NCBI RefSeq assembly: GCF_900112775.1
Contig: NZ_FOYZ01000010.1
Coordinates: 124,001-188,000, forward strand
Reading direction: 5' to 3'
Length of the DNA: 64,000 bases
Origin: Anaeromicropila populeti
Lineage (GTDB): Bacteria; Bacillota; Clostridia; Lachnospirales; Lachnospiraceae
The position numbers and the translations under genes are program-made. The notes beneath the pieces were generated by a model. That model ran no database searches. It had not been told where the DNA came from and saw only the letters and a program-made list of their open reading frames with translations. Shown piece after piece: positions 8,611-16,512 of the stretch. Position 1 is the stretch's first letter, and each line of letters opens with the position of its first letter.

Positions 8611-8635
8611 GAGCCTTTTTATATGGGAGGTATTT

Positions 8636-8917
8636 ATGCTTGAAAAATATATCGAAAAGAAACTGGTGGCTGAGGTAAAAAAGATGGGAGGCATTGCAGC
8701 AAAGTTTGTTAGTCCGGGTTTAGATGGGATGCCAGACCGCTTAGTGCTTTTACCGTTAGGGAAGATCGCTTTTGTGGAATTAAAGGCTTCCGGAAAGAAA
8801 CCTCGACCACTACAGATTAGAAGAATAAAGCAATTACAAAAGTTAGGCTTTAACTGCTATGTCATTGATGATGTTGAGCAGATTGGAGGGATACTCTATG
8901 AAATACAATCCTCATAA
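8636..8917 (+). CDS. VRR-NUC domain nuclease
   Basis: The 93-residue stand-alone VRR-NUC protein has the expected GLDGMPDRLVLL and VELKASGKKPRPLQ motifs, which carry the acidic D and ELK active-site residues of this PD-(D/E)XK branch. VRR-NUC proteins cut branched or flap DNA structures. The start at 8636 follows GGGAGG at 8625-8630. The 3' end overlaps the SNF2 helicase by 20 bases, and this nuclease-helicase pair is a conserved phage arrangement, so the two products probably act together. Confidence 0.88.
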   Translation: MLEKYIEKKLVAEVKKMGGIAAKFVSPGLDGMPDRLVLLPLGKIAFVELKASGKKPRPLQIRRIKQLQKLGFNCYVIDDVEQIGGILYEIQSS

Positions 8918-10259
8918 ATATCAAACATATGCTACGAATTTTATACTTGAGCATCCCATAGCAGCGGTGTTTTTAGAGATGGGTCTTGGCAAAAGCGTAA
9001 TCACTTTAACTGCTATATTTGATTTATGCCTTGATAGTTTTGAAATTGGAAAGGTTCTGGTCATTGCCCCACTAAGGGTAGCAAGGGATACTTGGCCAGC
9101 TGAGATAAACAAATGGGAGCATTTAAAAGGACTGGAGTATTCAGTGGCTATTGGAACAGAACAGGAGCGGTTAGCAGCTCTTAGGAAACCAGCAAGTGTC
9201 TATCTTATAAACAGAGAAAATGTTGACTGGTTAGTAAACAAAAGTGGCATTCCTTTTGATTATGACATGGTGGTCATTGATGAATTGTCATCTTTTAAGT
9301 CCTATGGAGCAAAAAGATTTAAGAGTTTACTAAAAGTCAGACCTAGGGCGAAACGTATTGTGGGTCTTACGGGTACTCCATCCAGTAACGGGTTAATGGA
9401 TTTGTGGGCAGAGTTTCGTATTCTCGACATGGGTAAAAGACTCGGCAGATACATAACTCACTACCGCAATTCCTTCTTTACTCCAGATAAACGTAATCAG
9501 CAGATTGTATTTTCATATAAACCGTTACCTGGGGCAGAAGATGCCATATATCGGCTAATTTCAGATATTACCATTTCAATGAAGTCGGTTGATTTTCTGA
9601 AAATGCCAGAATGCGTGATAAATGAAGTGTCGGTGTATCTAAATGATAAAGAACAATCAGTATACGATCACTTTCGTGAAGAGATGGTTCTTGAGCTTGC
9701 CAATGAGGAGATTGATGCCATGAATGCAGCAGTCCTTTCGGGCAAACTCCTTCAAATGGCAAACGGTGCTGTCTATGATGATGATAAAAATACTCATATT
9801 ATCCATAACCGCAAGCTGGATGCTCTTGAAGATTTAATCGAAGGTGCAAACGGCAAACCTGTCCTTATTGCATATTGGTATAATCACGATTTAGAGCGTA
9901 TTAAAGCAAGATTTAATGTTAGAGAAATTAAAACATCCAAGGATATCAAGGACTGGAACAACGGTGATATTTCTGTGGCGGTTATCCATCCCGCATCAGC
10001 AGGACACGGTCTCAATTTACAAAGTGGTGGTTCAACACTTATTTGGTTTGGTCTTACTTGGAGTCTGGAACTCTATCAGCAAACAAATGCAAGACTTTGG
10101 AGACAAGGACAAAATGAAATGGTGGTTATCCATCACATTGTTGCAAAAGGAACGATTGATGAAGATGTGATGAGAGCCTTGAAACGAAAGGAAAAGACAC
10201 AGTCCGATCTTATTAACGCTGTCAAAGCAAATCTGGGGAAAGCGAGGGGTGTTGTATGA
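8898..10259 (+). CDS. SNF2-family DEAD/DEAH-like helicase
   Basis: The 453-residue protein has superfamily 2 SNF2 motifs: Walker A EMGLGKSVIT near residue 28, DELSSFK (motif II) near 127, GLTGTPSSN (motif III) near 155 and QQTNARLWRQGQ (motif VI) near 400. It is short for SNF2 proteins and is the typical phage version coupled to VRR-NUC. It probably remodels or translocates on DNA during phage replication or recombination. ATG 8898 has GGAGGG at 8885-8890, inside the upstream gene, and the gene ends with a 4-base overlap with the next start. Confidence 0.92.
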   Translation: MKYNPHKYQTYATNFILEHPIAAVFLEMGLGKSVITLTAIFDLCLDSFEIGKVLVIAPLRVARDTWPAEINKWEHLKGLEYSVAIGTEQERLAALRKPASVYLINRENVDWLVNKSGIPFDYDMVVIDELSSFKSYGAKRFKSLLKVRPRAKRIVGLTGTPSSNGLMDLWAEFRILDMGKRLGRYITHYRNSFFTPDKRNQQIVFSYKPLPGAEDAIYRLISDITISMKSVDFLKMPECVINEVSVYLNDKEQSVYDHFREEMVLELANEEIDAMNAAVLSGKLLQMANGAVYDDDKNTHIIHNRKLDALEDLIEGANGKPVLIAYWYNHDLERIKARFNVREIKTSKDIKDWNNGDISVAVIHPASAGHGLNLQSGGSTLIWFGLTWSLELYQQTNARLWRQGQNEMVVIHHIVAKGTIDEDVMRALKRKEKTQSDLINAVKANLGKARGVV

Positions 10260-10477
10260 TGGATGCATTTGAAAAACTGGCAAATGCCATTATTCTACAG
10301 GCGGTCAAGGATTATCGTTTTGCTCTGAAAAGACTAGCGAAATACCCTCGCAATGATTCTGCTAGATATACGAAATGTGAGATTGAGCGTTTCTTTCATT
10401 CCGGGTATTTCACTACCCTGACATCCCTCGATCCTGAGATGCTAATTAAAAAGCTACATGAGGAGGTGGTGCGATGA
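10256..10477 (+). CDS. Hypothetical small protein of the replication operon
   Basis: I do not recognise the family. The protein has 73 residues and is helical and basic, with conserved-looking aromatic residues (RFFHSGYFTTLT). It starts with ATG overlapping the helicase stop codon (ATGA-type) and ends by overlapping the next gene by 4 bases. Small genes in this position between the helicase and the ArpU/DUF1492-type regulator are frequent in Clostridia phages. It may bind nucleic acid given its composition, but there is no motif to prove it. Confidence 0.65.
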   Translation: MMDAFEKLANAIILQAVKDYRFALKRLAKYPRNDSARYTKCEIERFFHSGYFTTLTSLDPEMLIKKLHEEVVR

Positions 10478-10884
10478 CGGCAAAGGAATTCTTGAAACAA
10501 GCTTATCGCTTAAATGAGCTGATTAATTCCGATCTTGAGGAGTTGCAAAATCTAAGGGAACTCTCAAGAAGTGTTTCATCTCCTGTTCTTGAGGAAAAAG
10601 TCAGTAAAACAAAAAGTACTGATCCACCTTTTGAAAAATACGTGATTAGAATAGTAGATTTGGAGAAGCAGATACAACAAGAGGTGGAACGTTTAATAAA
10701 GCTTAAGTCAGATATTCGTGAAGCGATTAACCAGATGGAAAACGTGGATGAGAAGCTGCTTCTTCGCTACCGTTACATTAACTTTCTTAACTGGGAAGAA
10801 ATCTGTGTCAACCTTAATGTTTCTATGAGAACTGTGCATAGACTTCACTCATCAGCCTTGCAGCATTTAAAGGTGCCTAAATAA
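10474..10884 (+). CDS. DUF1492/ArpU-type late transcription regulator
   Basis: The 136-residue protein has an N-terminal coiled-coil (about residues 5-85) and a C-terminal sigma-region-4-like helix-turn-helix (LNWEEICVNLNVSMRTVHRLH). This is the architecture of DUF1492/ArpU/RinA-like activators, which switch on late gene expression in Gram-positive phages. Immediately downstream are three TTGGCA repeats at a 10-base period, a TATAAT box and a terminator, the layout expected for its target. It is the last gene of the early operon. Confidence 0.8.
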   Translation: MTAKEFLKQAYRLNELINSDLEELQNLRELSRSVSSPVLEEKVSKTKSTDPPFEKYVIRIVDLEKQIQQEVERLIKLKSDIREAINQMENVDEKLLLRYRYINFLNWEEICVNLNVSMRTVHRLHSSALQHLKVPK

Positions 10885-10887
10885 AAG

Positions 10888-10952
10888 TTGGCACACTTTG
10901 GCACAGGTTGGCATACGATGACACTGTTTGTCCGTAGTGAAAGTTATATAAT
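10888..10952 (+). promoter_or_regulatory. Candidate activator-dependent late promoter with TTGGCA repeats
   Basis: TTGGCACA occurs at 10888 and 10898 and TTGGCATA at 10908, exactly one helical turn apart. A consensus -10 box TATAAT lies at 10947-10952 with no good -35 at 17 bp, as expected for a promoter that needs an activator. The DUF1492-type regulator is encoded directly upstream. Binding by that regulator is inference. Confidence 0.55.
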
Positions 10953-10977
10953 GGTAGTATGGAATATTAGCAAACAG

Positions 10978-11015
10978 AAGCCTTCACGGGAGCATTTCTC
11001 CTGCGAGGGCTTTTT
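10978..11015 (+). terminator. Hairpin terminator before HNH gene
   Basis: A 15-bp stem with one mismatch (arms 10978-10992 and 10998-11012, loop CATTT) is followed by TTTTT. It lies just downstream of the candidate late promoter and before the HNH gene, so it either ends early transcription or is a site of antitermination. Confidence 0.7.
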
Positions 11016-11038
11016 CTATGGGCAAAAGGAGGTGTAGT

Positions 11039-11398
11039 ATGCCAAGGAAACCTAAGCGACCATGCTCTTATCCTGGTTGTCCAGAGCTGACTGACAGACG
11101 TTTTTGTGAAGAACATGCTAAAAAGGAAGCTGCACGGTATGAAAAGTATGACCGCGATCCAGCAACTCGTAAGCGATATGGTCGTGCATGGAAGAGAATA
11201 CGTGACCGCTACATTGCGGCTCATCCTCTTTGCGAGGAGTGTAAACGGCAAGGAAAGCTGACCTCAGCAACCGAGGTACATCACATTCTTCCTCTTGCAA
11301 GAGGAGGGACTCACGATAGAAGTAATCTGATGGCTCTTTGTACTCCTTGCCACTCTGCTATCACAGCAAGAGATGGAGACCGTTGGGGAACCCGGTAG
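11039..11398 (+). CDS. HNH endonuclease (packaging-associated)
   Basis: The 119-residue protein has the HNH core VHHILPLARGG...RSNLMALC with zinc-binding cysteines in CSYPGC, CEECK and CTPCH. HNH proteins encoded next to terminase genes in HK97-type phages are required for specific DNA cleavage during packaging. ATG 11039 has AAAGGAGG at normal spacing. It lies 111 bases before the small terminase gene, the conserved position in cos phages. The basic N-terminal half is probably used for DNA binding. Confidence 0.9.
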   Translation: MPRKPKRPCSYPGCPELTDRRFCEEHAKKEAARYEKYDRDPATRKRYGRAWKRIRDRYIAAHPLCEECKRQGKLTSATEVHHILPLARGGTHDRSNLMALCTPCHSAITARDGDRWGTR

Positions 11399-11509
11399 GG
11401 GGAGTCAAATCTCCACAGCTTTTCATTTGTGTAACGGGCGTGGGGTAACGCGTGAAAATTCGCGGTTTCAAACAGGGTAATAGACCCATCAACGAAAAGA
11501 GGTGAGTGA
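11399..11509 (+). other. Candidate cos/packaging region between HNH and small terminase genes
   Basis: This 111-base gap contains GC-rich blocks (GGGGGAGTC, CGGGCGTGGGG) and CGCG on both sides of an AT stretch at 11449-11464. Cohesive-end sites of HNH-terminase phages lie in or near this interval. No cut site can be identified from the sequence, so this is positional inference only. Confidence 0.3.
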
Positions 11510-12061
11510 ATGGCCAAAGATGGAACAAATCGTGGCGGTGCCCGTATAGGTTCTGGTCAAAAAAAGAAACCACTTGCTGATAAAATTGCACAGGGAAATC
11601 CAGGTAAGAGAAAGCTAGAAATCATTGACTTCCAAAATACCGCTGATTTAAAGGGGCAGGAAATGCCAAAGCCAAGGGCCATGCTCTCAGCGGTGCAAAA
11701 GGACGGGAAAACCCTAGTAGCCAGCGAGATTTATGAAATTACTTGGAAATGGCTTGAGGAGCGAGGCTGTGCCCATTTGGTGCTCCCACAGCTTCTAGAA
11801 CGATATGCCATGAGTGCGGCCAGATGGATACAGTGTGAGGAGGCGGTAACTGAGTTTGGCTTTCTTGCCAAGCATCCAACTACCGGCAATGCTATTCAAA
11901 GTCCTTATGTAGCTATGAGTCAGAACTTTATGAGTCAGACAAACAGATTGTGGATGGAGATTTATCAAATCGTTAAAGAGAATTGTGCTACAGAGTATTC
12001 TGGTTTAAACCCACAGGACGATGTGATGGAGCGACTGCTATCTGCCCGCAGAGGAAAATAA
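11510..12061 (+). CDS. terS: Phage terminase small subunit, P27 family
   Basis: The 183-residue protein has the basic N-terminal tail and GNPGKRK motif of P27-type small terminases, followed by the helical oligomerisation region (LLERYAMSAARWIQCEEAV, SQTNRLWMEIYQIVKENC). It recognises phage DNA and starts packaging together with the large terminase, which here is encoded far downstream at 19326 because methylation and amidoligase blocks are inserted between the two. The start ATG follows AAAGAGGTGAG. Confidence 0.9.
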   Translation: MAKDGTNRGGARIGSGQKKKPLADKIAQGNPGKRKLEIIDFQNTADLKGQEMPKPRAMLSAVQKDGKTLVASEIYEITWKWLEERGCAHLVLPQLLERYAMSAARWIQCEEAVTEFGFLAKHPTTGNAIQSPYVAMSQNFMSQTNRLWMEIYQIVKENCATEYSGLNPQDDVMERLLSARRGK

Positions 12062-12078
12062 AGATGAGGAGATATGTA

Positions 12079-13260
12079 ATGAGTAAAAGATATTTAACAG
12101 CTGAAAGTGTATGTGCTGGACATCCTGATAAACTATGCGACATCATAGCAGATAGCATTTTAGAAGCATGTTTACGTAAAGATAAAGCATCACGTGTTGC
12201 TTGTGAGGTAATGGCAACCAAAGGGAAAATTATCGTGGCGGGCGAAATCTCCTGCAGCGAGAAAATAGACATCCGATACATTGTTAGGAATGTCCTTAAA
12301 GAGATTGGATACAACCCTCTTAAATTCTTGATTTATGTATTTGTACACAAACAAAGTGTAGATATTGCAACTGGCGTGGATACTGCACTGGAAGTAAGAA
12401 ATGGAATAAATGAACAGTATGGTTCGATAGGTGCTGGAGACCAAGGAACTGTGTACGGCTATGCTACAAAGGAAACAGGAGAAATGCTTCCCCTACCCCT
12501 TGTACTATCTCACAGGATTGTAAAGAGACTGGATGATTGCCGAAAAGGGAAACTGATAAAAGGTATCCACCCAGATGGTAAAGCGCAGGTGACGGTGGAA
12601 TATGAAGGGGACACTCCAGTGCGAATAAAGACTATTGTGATATCGGTACAGCATGATAAGAATAAAACACAGGAAGAACTAAAGACAGATATCCTTAACA
12701 ATGTCCTATGGCAGTGCTTTGAGGACTTCCCATTTGATGATGAAACAGAAATTCTCATTAACCCCTCTGGTAGATTTGTCGAAGGTGGTCCCGCTGCCGA
12801 TACAGGCTTAACTGGTAGAAAAATTATGGTTGATACCTATGGAGGACTTGCATCCCATGGAGGTGGCGCACTTAGTGGTAAAGACCCCACCAAAGTTGAC
12901 CGAAGCGGTGTCTATATGGCTCGGTACATTGCAAAGCATATCGTCTGGTGTGGTTATGCAAAGAGATGTGAAGTTAGTATATCCTATGCCATTGGTAAGG
13001 CAAATCCTGTAGCCTTTTCTGTAAATACTCTTGGCACAGGTATTGTTTCTGACGAAATATTAACTCTTGCTGCACAGGAGATTTTCAATTTAAGACCTGC
13101 GGCAATCATAGAGAAGTTGCGTCTAAGGAATGTGATTTACTCTGATACAGCTGTTTATGGTCACTTTAATAGTTGTCTATTCCCGTGGGAGGATGTAAAT
13201 AAGTACAGTGAATTTAGAAAGGCGGTGGAAAAGTATGTTGATAGAGAAGATAAAAACTAA
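12079..13260 (+). CDS. metK: S-adenosylmethionine synthetase (MetK), phage-encoded
   Basis: The 393-residue protein is full length for MetK, which makes SAM from methionine and ATP. It has GHPDK (residues 14-18), the GAGDQG signature (about 118-123), GGLASHGGGALSGKDPTK with the catalytic lysine region, and a C-terminal GHF segment. The expected L/M after GAGDQG is T-V, a minor deviation. It is co-transcribed with two DNA methyltransferases, overlapping the first by 26 bases, so it probably raises SAM supply for phage DNA methylation. The start is set by GAGGAG at 12066-12071. Confidence 0.93.
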   Translation: MSKRYLTAESVCAGHPDKLCDIIADSILEACLRKDKASRVACEVMATKGKIIVAGEISCSEKIDIRYIVRNVLKEIGYNPLKFLIYVFVHKQSVDIATGVDTALEVRNGINEQYGSIGAGDQGTVYGYATKETGEMLPLPLVLSHRIVKRLDDCRKGKLIKGIHPDGKAQVTVEYEGDTPVRIKTIVISVQHDKNKTQEELKTDILNNVLWQCFEDFPFDDETEILINPSGRFVEGGPAADTGLTGRKIMVDTYGGLASHGGGALSGKDPTKVDRSGVYMARYIAKHIVWCGYAKRCEVSISYAIGKANPVAFSVNTLGTGIVSDEILTLAAQEIFNLRPAAIIEKLRLRNVIYSDTAVYGHFNSCLFPWEDVNKYSEFRKAVEKYVDREDKN

Positions 13261-14476
13261 ACAACTCATCCCCGCTGAATATAACCCAAGGAAGGATTTA
13301 AAACCGGGTGATCCGGAATATGAGAAACTTAAACGTTCCCTTGAGGAGTTTGGATATGTAGAACCCGTAATATGGAATAAGACCACAGGCAGAGTCATCG
13401 GAGGTCATCAGCGTTTGAAAATCCTGCTGAGTATGGGCATGGAGGAGATAGATTGCGTAGTTGTTGAATTGGATGAGCAAAAGGAGAAGGCGCTGAACAT
13501 TGCACTAAATAAAATAAGTGGTGATTGGGATAAAGACAAATTAGCACTTCTCATCACGGACTTAAATGCTTCAGACTTTGATGTGTCTTTGACAGGTTTT
13601 GACCCAGGAGAGTTGGACGATCTTTTCAAGGATTCCCTTAAGGATAATATAAAAGAAGATGATTTCGATGTAGACAGCGAGCTGAAAAAGCCCGCTGTTT
13701 CGCATTTAGGGGATATTTGGCTACTTGGACAGCATCGATTAGTCTGCGGAGACAGTACAAAGAAAGACACCTTTGATGTCTTGATGGATGGGAAAACTGC
13801 TAATTTGGTAGTTACGGACCCTCCATATAATGTTAACTATGAAGGCACTGCTGGAAAAATCAAAAATGACAATATGGCTAACGAAGCGTTCTACGATTTC
13901 CTGCTTGCAGCATTTCAGAACACCGAAGCAGCGATGGCAAAGGACGCTTCTATTTATGTATTCCATGCGGATACCGAAGGACTCAATTTTAGAAGAGCAT
14001 TCTCCGATGCAGGATTTTATCTTTCCGGTACTTGTATTTGGAAAAAGCAGTCCCTTGTTCTCGGTCGCTCTCCTTATCAGTGGCAGCATGAACCTATTCT
14101 CTTTGGGTGGAAAAAGAAAGGCAAGCATAACTGGTATTCCGATAGAAAGCAGACCACCATCTGGGAATTTGAGAAACCAAAGAAAAATGGCGACCATCCA
14201 ACCATGAAACCAGTGGCACTTGTGGCATATCCCATTATGAACTCAAGCCTTTCTAATTGTATCGTGCTTGATCCTTTTGGTGGTTCAGGAAGCACACTGA
14301 TTGCCTGTGAGCAGACAGATAGAATCTGTTACAGCATTGAACTGGATGAAAAGTACTGTGATGTCATTGTGAAAAGGTATATTGAGCAAGTTGGAAAATC
14401 AGACAGTGTGTTTCTCCTAAGAGATGGTTCGAAAATAAGATATTGTGACCTGCCGGAGGTGAATGTAGATGAGTAA
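13235..14476 (+). CDS. ParB-like domain plus DPPY DNA methyltransferase
   Basis: The 413-residue protein has an N-terminal ParB/Srx-like domain (IPAEYNPRKD, GRVIGGHQRLKIL, residues 10-90) fused to a beta-class N6-adenine/N4-cytosine methyltransferase. Motif IV is DPPYN near residue 195 and the SAM-binding motif I is DPFGGSGST near 346; this order defines the beta class. Such fusions are common in phages and modify phage DNA, probably against host restriction. The recognition sequence cannot be read from the protein. The start lies within metK and the end overlaps the cytosine methyltransferase by 8 bases. Confidence 0.92.
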   Translation: MLIEKIKTKQLIPAEYNPRKDLKPGDPEYEKLKRSLEEFGYVEPVIWNKTTGRVIGGHQRLKILLSMGMEEIDCVVVELDEQKEKALNIALNKISGDWDKDKLALLITDLNASDFDVSLTGFDPGELDDLFKDSLKDNIKEDDFDVDSELKKPAVSHLGDIWLLGQHRLVCGDSTKKDTFDVLMDGKTANLVVTDPPYNVNYEGTAGKIKNDNMANEAFYDFLLAAFQNTEAAMAKDASIYVFHADTEGLNFRRAFSDAGFYLSGTCIWKKQSLVLGRSPYQWQHEPILFGWKKKGKHNWYSDRKQTTIWEFEKPKKNGDHPTMKPVALVAYPIMNSSLSNCIVLDPFGGSGSTLIACEQTDRICYSIELDEKYCDVIVKRYIEQVGKSDSVFLLRDGSKIRYCDLPEVNVDE

Positions 14477-16412
14477 ATTGAGACTCGGCTCCCTTTTTGA
14501 TGGGAGCGGAGGTTTTCCTCTAGGCGGTCTGCTCTGTGGCATTGAGCCTTTATGGGCATCTGAAATTGAGCCGTTTCCTATAAGAGTTACGACCAAACGC
14601 ATCCCTCAGATGAAGCATTATGGGGATATAAACAAATTAAATGGTGCGGAGCTTCCACCTGTAGATATCATAACATTTGGCTCTCCCTGCACAGATATGA
14701 GTGTGGCGGGTAAAAGAGCTGGTCTGGACGGAGAACAATCCGTCCTTTTTTATGAAGCAATAAGAATTATCAAGGAAATGAGGTGTAAGACCAATGGACA
14801 ATATCCAAGGTATGCAGTCTGGGAAAATGTCCCCGGCGCATTCTCGTCAAATAAAGGAGAGGACTTTAGAGCAGTCCTCGAAGCGGTCATCGGTGTCAAA
14901 GAGCCGAACACCTCGGTGCCTTTACATGAAAAAGGACGATGGCCATACGCTGACATCTATATGGGAGACGGATGGAGTGTGGCTTACCGAACTATCGATG
15001 CGCAATATTTCGGAGTACCCCAACGTCGTCGTAGAATCTACCTTGTCGCAGATTTTGCAGGCAGATGTGCCGCAGAAATACTATTTGAGTCCGAAGGCAT
15101 GCCAAGGAATTTTGCGCCGAGCGGCAGCCCGTGGCAAAGAACTTCCGGAAATGCTAAAAACTGCACTGGAAAGACAGGCACTGTATGCTTAAACGATCAA
15201 GGTGGACAACGCATCGATGTGCTTGATGGTAAGACAGCAACACTTAGAGCAAAAGCAAATCATCCACCCTGTGTAATGTTTGAAAACCACAGTCAAGATA
15301 CACGATACAAAGGCCCCGTTGATGTAGCACCAACTGTATCCGCTACATATGGGAAGGGTGGTAATAATCAACCTTTTGTAACAACTGCTGGATTCTGCAC
15401 AGAACATTCATCGGATAGTCGTAGTATTGGATATGAGGAGGAAATTTCACCAACGTTAAGGGCAGGAGTCGTACCAGCGGCTGTATCATTAAATGAGACT
15501 CCAAAGACCCTAAAAATTCGTTCTGGGTGTGAAGGTGGCGGTAAAGGTGCGTTAATTCAAGATGATAAGTCTGCGACCCTTGGATGCAACAATGACCAGA
15601 CCGTTTTTGTGCCTACTGCATTTGGCATCTGTTCTGATAAGAGCAACTCTATGCAGTCAAGCAATCCTCATAGCGGTATATATGAAGCGGATACTTCTCG
15701 AACCATCGATGCTAATGGTGGAAATCCGGGATGTAATCAAGGTGGTATTGCTGTAGTTGCTCTTCAAGGCTCTATGATTGGAAGACAGGATAAAAACGGT
15801 CCTCAAGGAGCTGGCATAAATGATAATATGAGTTTTACTCTTAATACAGTGGATCGACATGGTGTTGTGTATGCAATTGATCGTGAAACCTTTAACTGCG
15901 GACAGAATTTTGCTAGAAATTTAGGGATAACAGAAGACAGTGTTGCTTCAACATTAAATGCTCAAGGCCCATCGGCTGTGGCACAACCTTATCAAAATAT
16001 CAGCGGTACGATTTCTGCAGGTGCACATCCAAGTGGTTTTAACGGTCAGGATGCATCAAACGATATGCTTATTACAGTCAAGAAAAACGATGAGCCAAAT
16101 TATATCGTCCGAAGGCTTACACCAACAGAATGTGCAAGATTGCAAGGCTTCCCGGATGATTGGTGTGATGACCTTGGTACGGAAAATCCTACAGAAGATG
16201 AAATTTCATTCTGGACGGAGGTTTGGGAAACCCATCGCAAAATCATGGGTAAGAGTAGCAAGCCGAAAACAAGAAAGCAAATTATTAAATGGCTTAACAA
16301 CCCTCATTCCGATTCAGCTGAGTACAAAATGTGGGGTAATGGTGTAGCACTTCCATGCGTCTGTTTTGTGCTGACTGGCATTGTGTTATCTGCACGGAAT
16401 ACCGCCGATTAA
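14469..16412 (+). CDS. DNA cytosine-5 methyltransferase with large repeated insert
   Basis: The 647-residue protein is a C5-cytosine methyltransferase: motif I FDGSGGF, motif IV GSPCTDMS with catalytic Cys74, motif VI WENVPG, motif VIII QRRRRIY, then motifs IX-X (TPTECARLQGFPDDW, GNGVALP). Between motif VIII and IX (about residues 243-538) lies an insert of about 295 residues made of roughly nine units of the form (S/P/A)-x-T-(L/I/V)-x-A, spaced 25-35 residues and rich in Gly, Asn and Asp. This is where the target recognition domain should be, so the insert may set unusual or multiple specificities. It is co-expressed with metK. Confidence 0.9.
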   Translation: MSKLRLGSLFDGSGGFPLGGLLCGIEPLWASEIEPFPIRVTTKRIPQMKHYGDINKLNGAELPPVDIITFGSPCTDMSVAGKRAGLDGEQSVLFYEAIRIIKEMRCKTNGQYPRYAVWENVPGAFSSNKGEDFRAVLEAVIGVKEPNTSVPLHEKGRWPYADIYMGDGWSVAYRTIDAQYFGVPQRRRRIYLVADFAGRCAAEILFESEGMPRNFAPSGSPWQRTSGNAKNCTGKTGTVCLNDQGGQRIDVLDGKTATLRAKANHPPCVMFENHSQDTRYKGPVDVAPTVSATYGKGGNNQPFVTTAGFCTEHSSDSRSIGYEEEISPTLRAGVVPAAVSLNETPKTLKIRSGCEGGGKGALIQDDKSATLGCNNDQTVFVPTAFGICSDKSNSMQSSNPHSGIYEADTSRTIDANGGNPGCNQGGIAVVALQGSMIGRQDKNGPQGAGINDNMSFTLNTVDRHGVVYAIDRETFNCGQNFARNLGITEDSVASTLNAQGPSAVAQPYQNISGTISAGAHPSGFNGQDASNDMLITVKKNDEPNYIVRRLTPTECARLQGFPDDWCDDLGTENPTEDEISFWTEVWETHRKIMGKSSKPKTRKQIIKWLNNPHSDSAEYKMWGNGVALPCVCFVLTGIVLSARNTAD

Positions 16413-16462
16413 TGGAACAGTATTTTCTACAGAAAGATGCCCTAAATGACTTGATATTAACA

Positions 16463-16493
16463 GCCTTTAGAGTGATATATGTATGTACCGAAA
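16463..16493 (+). promoter_or_regulatory. Repeated promoter-like motif, copy 1
   Basis: This 31-base motif (GCCTTTAGAGTGATATATG and on) recurs nearly unchanged at 17597-17628. It contains an extended -10-like TGATATATG, and TTGATA lies 19 bases further upstream. Each copy precedes one of the two genes that share a C-terminal domain, so both may be under common control. Confidence 0.45.
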
Positions 16494-16512
16494 ATAGAAA
16501 GGCGGTATAAAA

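Noticed and set aside
8323-8643. 106-residue + strand frame over the end of the primase-helicase gene and the iteron region
   Set aside because: Overlaps the recognised gene in another frame, no RBS, composition unlike a protein; the region is better explained as an origin.
15195-16085. Frameshift or assembly error in the cytosine methyltransferase
   Set aside because: The frame is open throughout and motifs on both sides of the insert are intact and in order, so the insert is a real domain.
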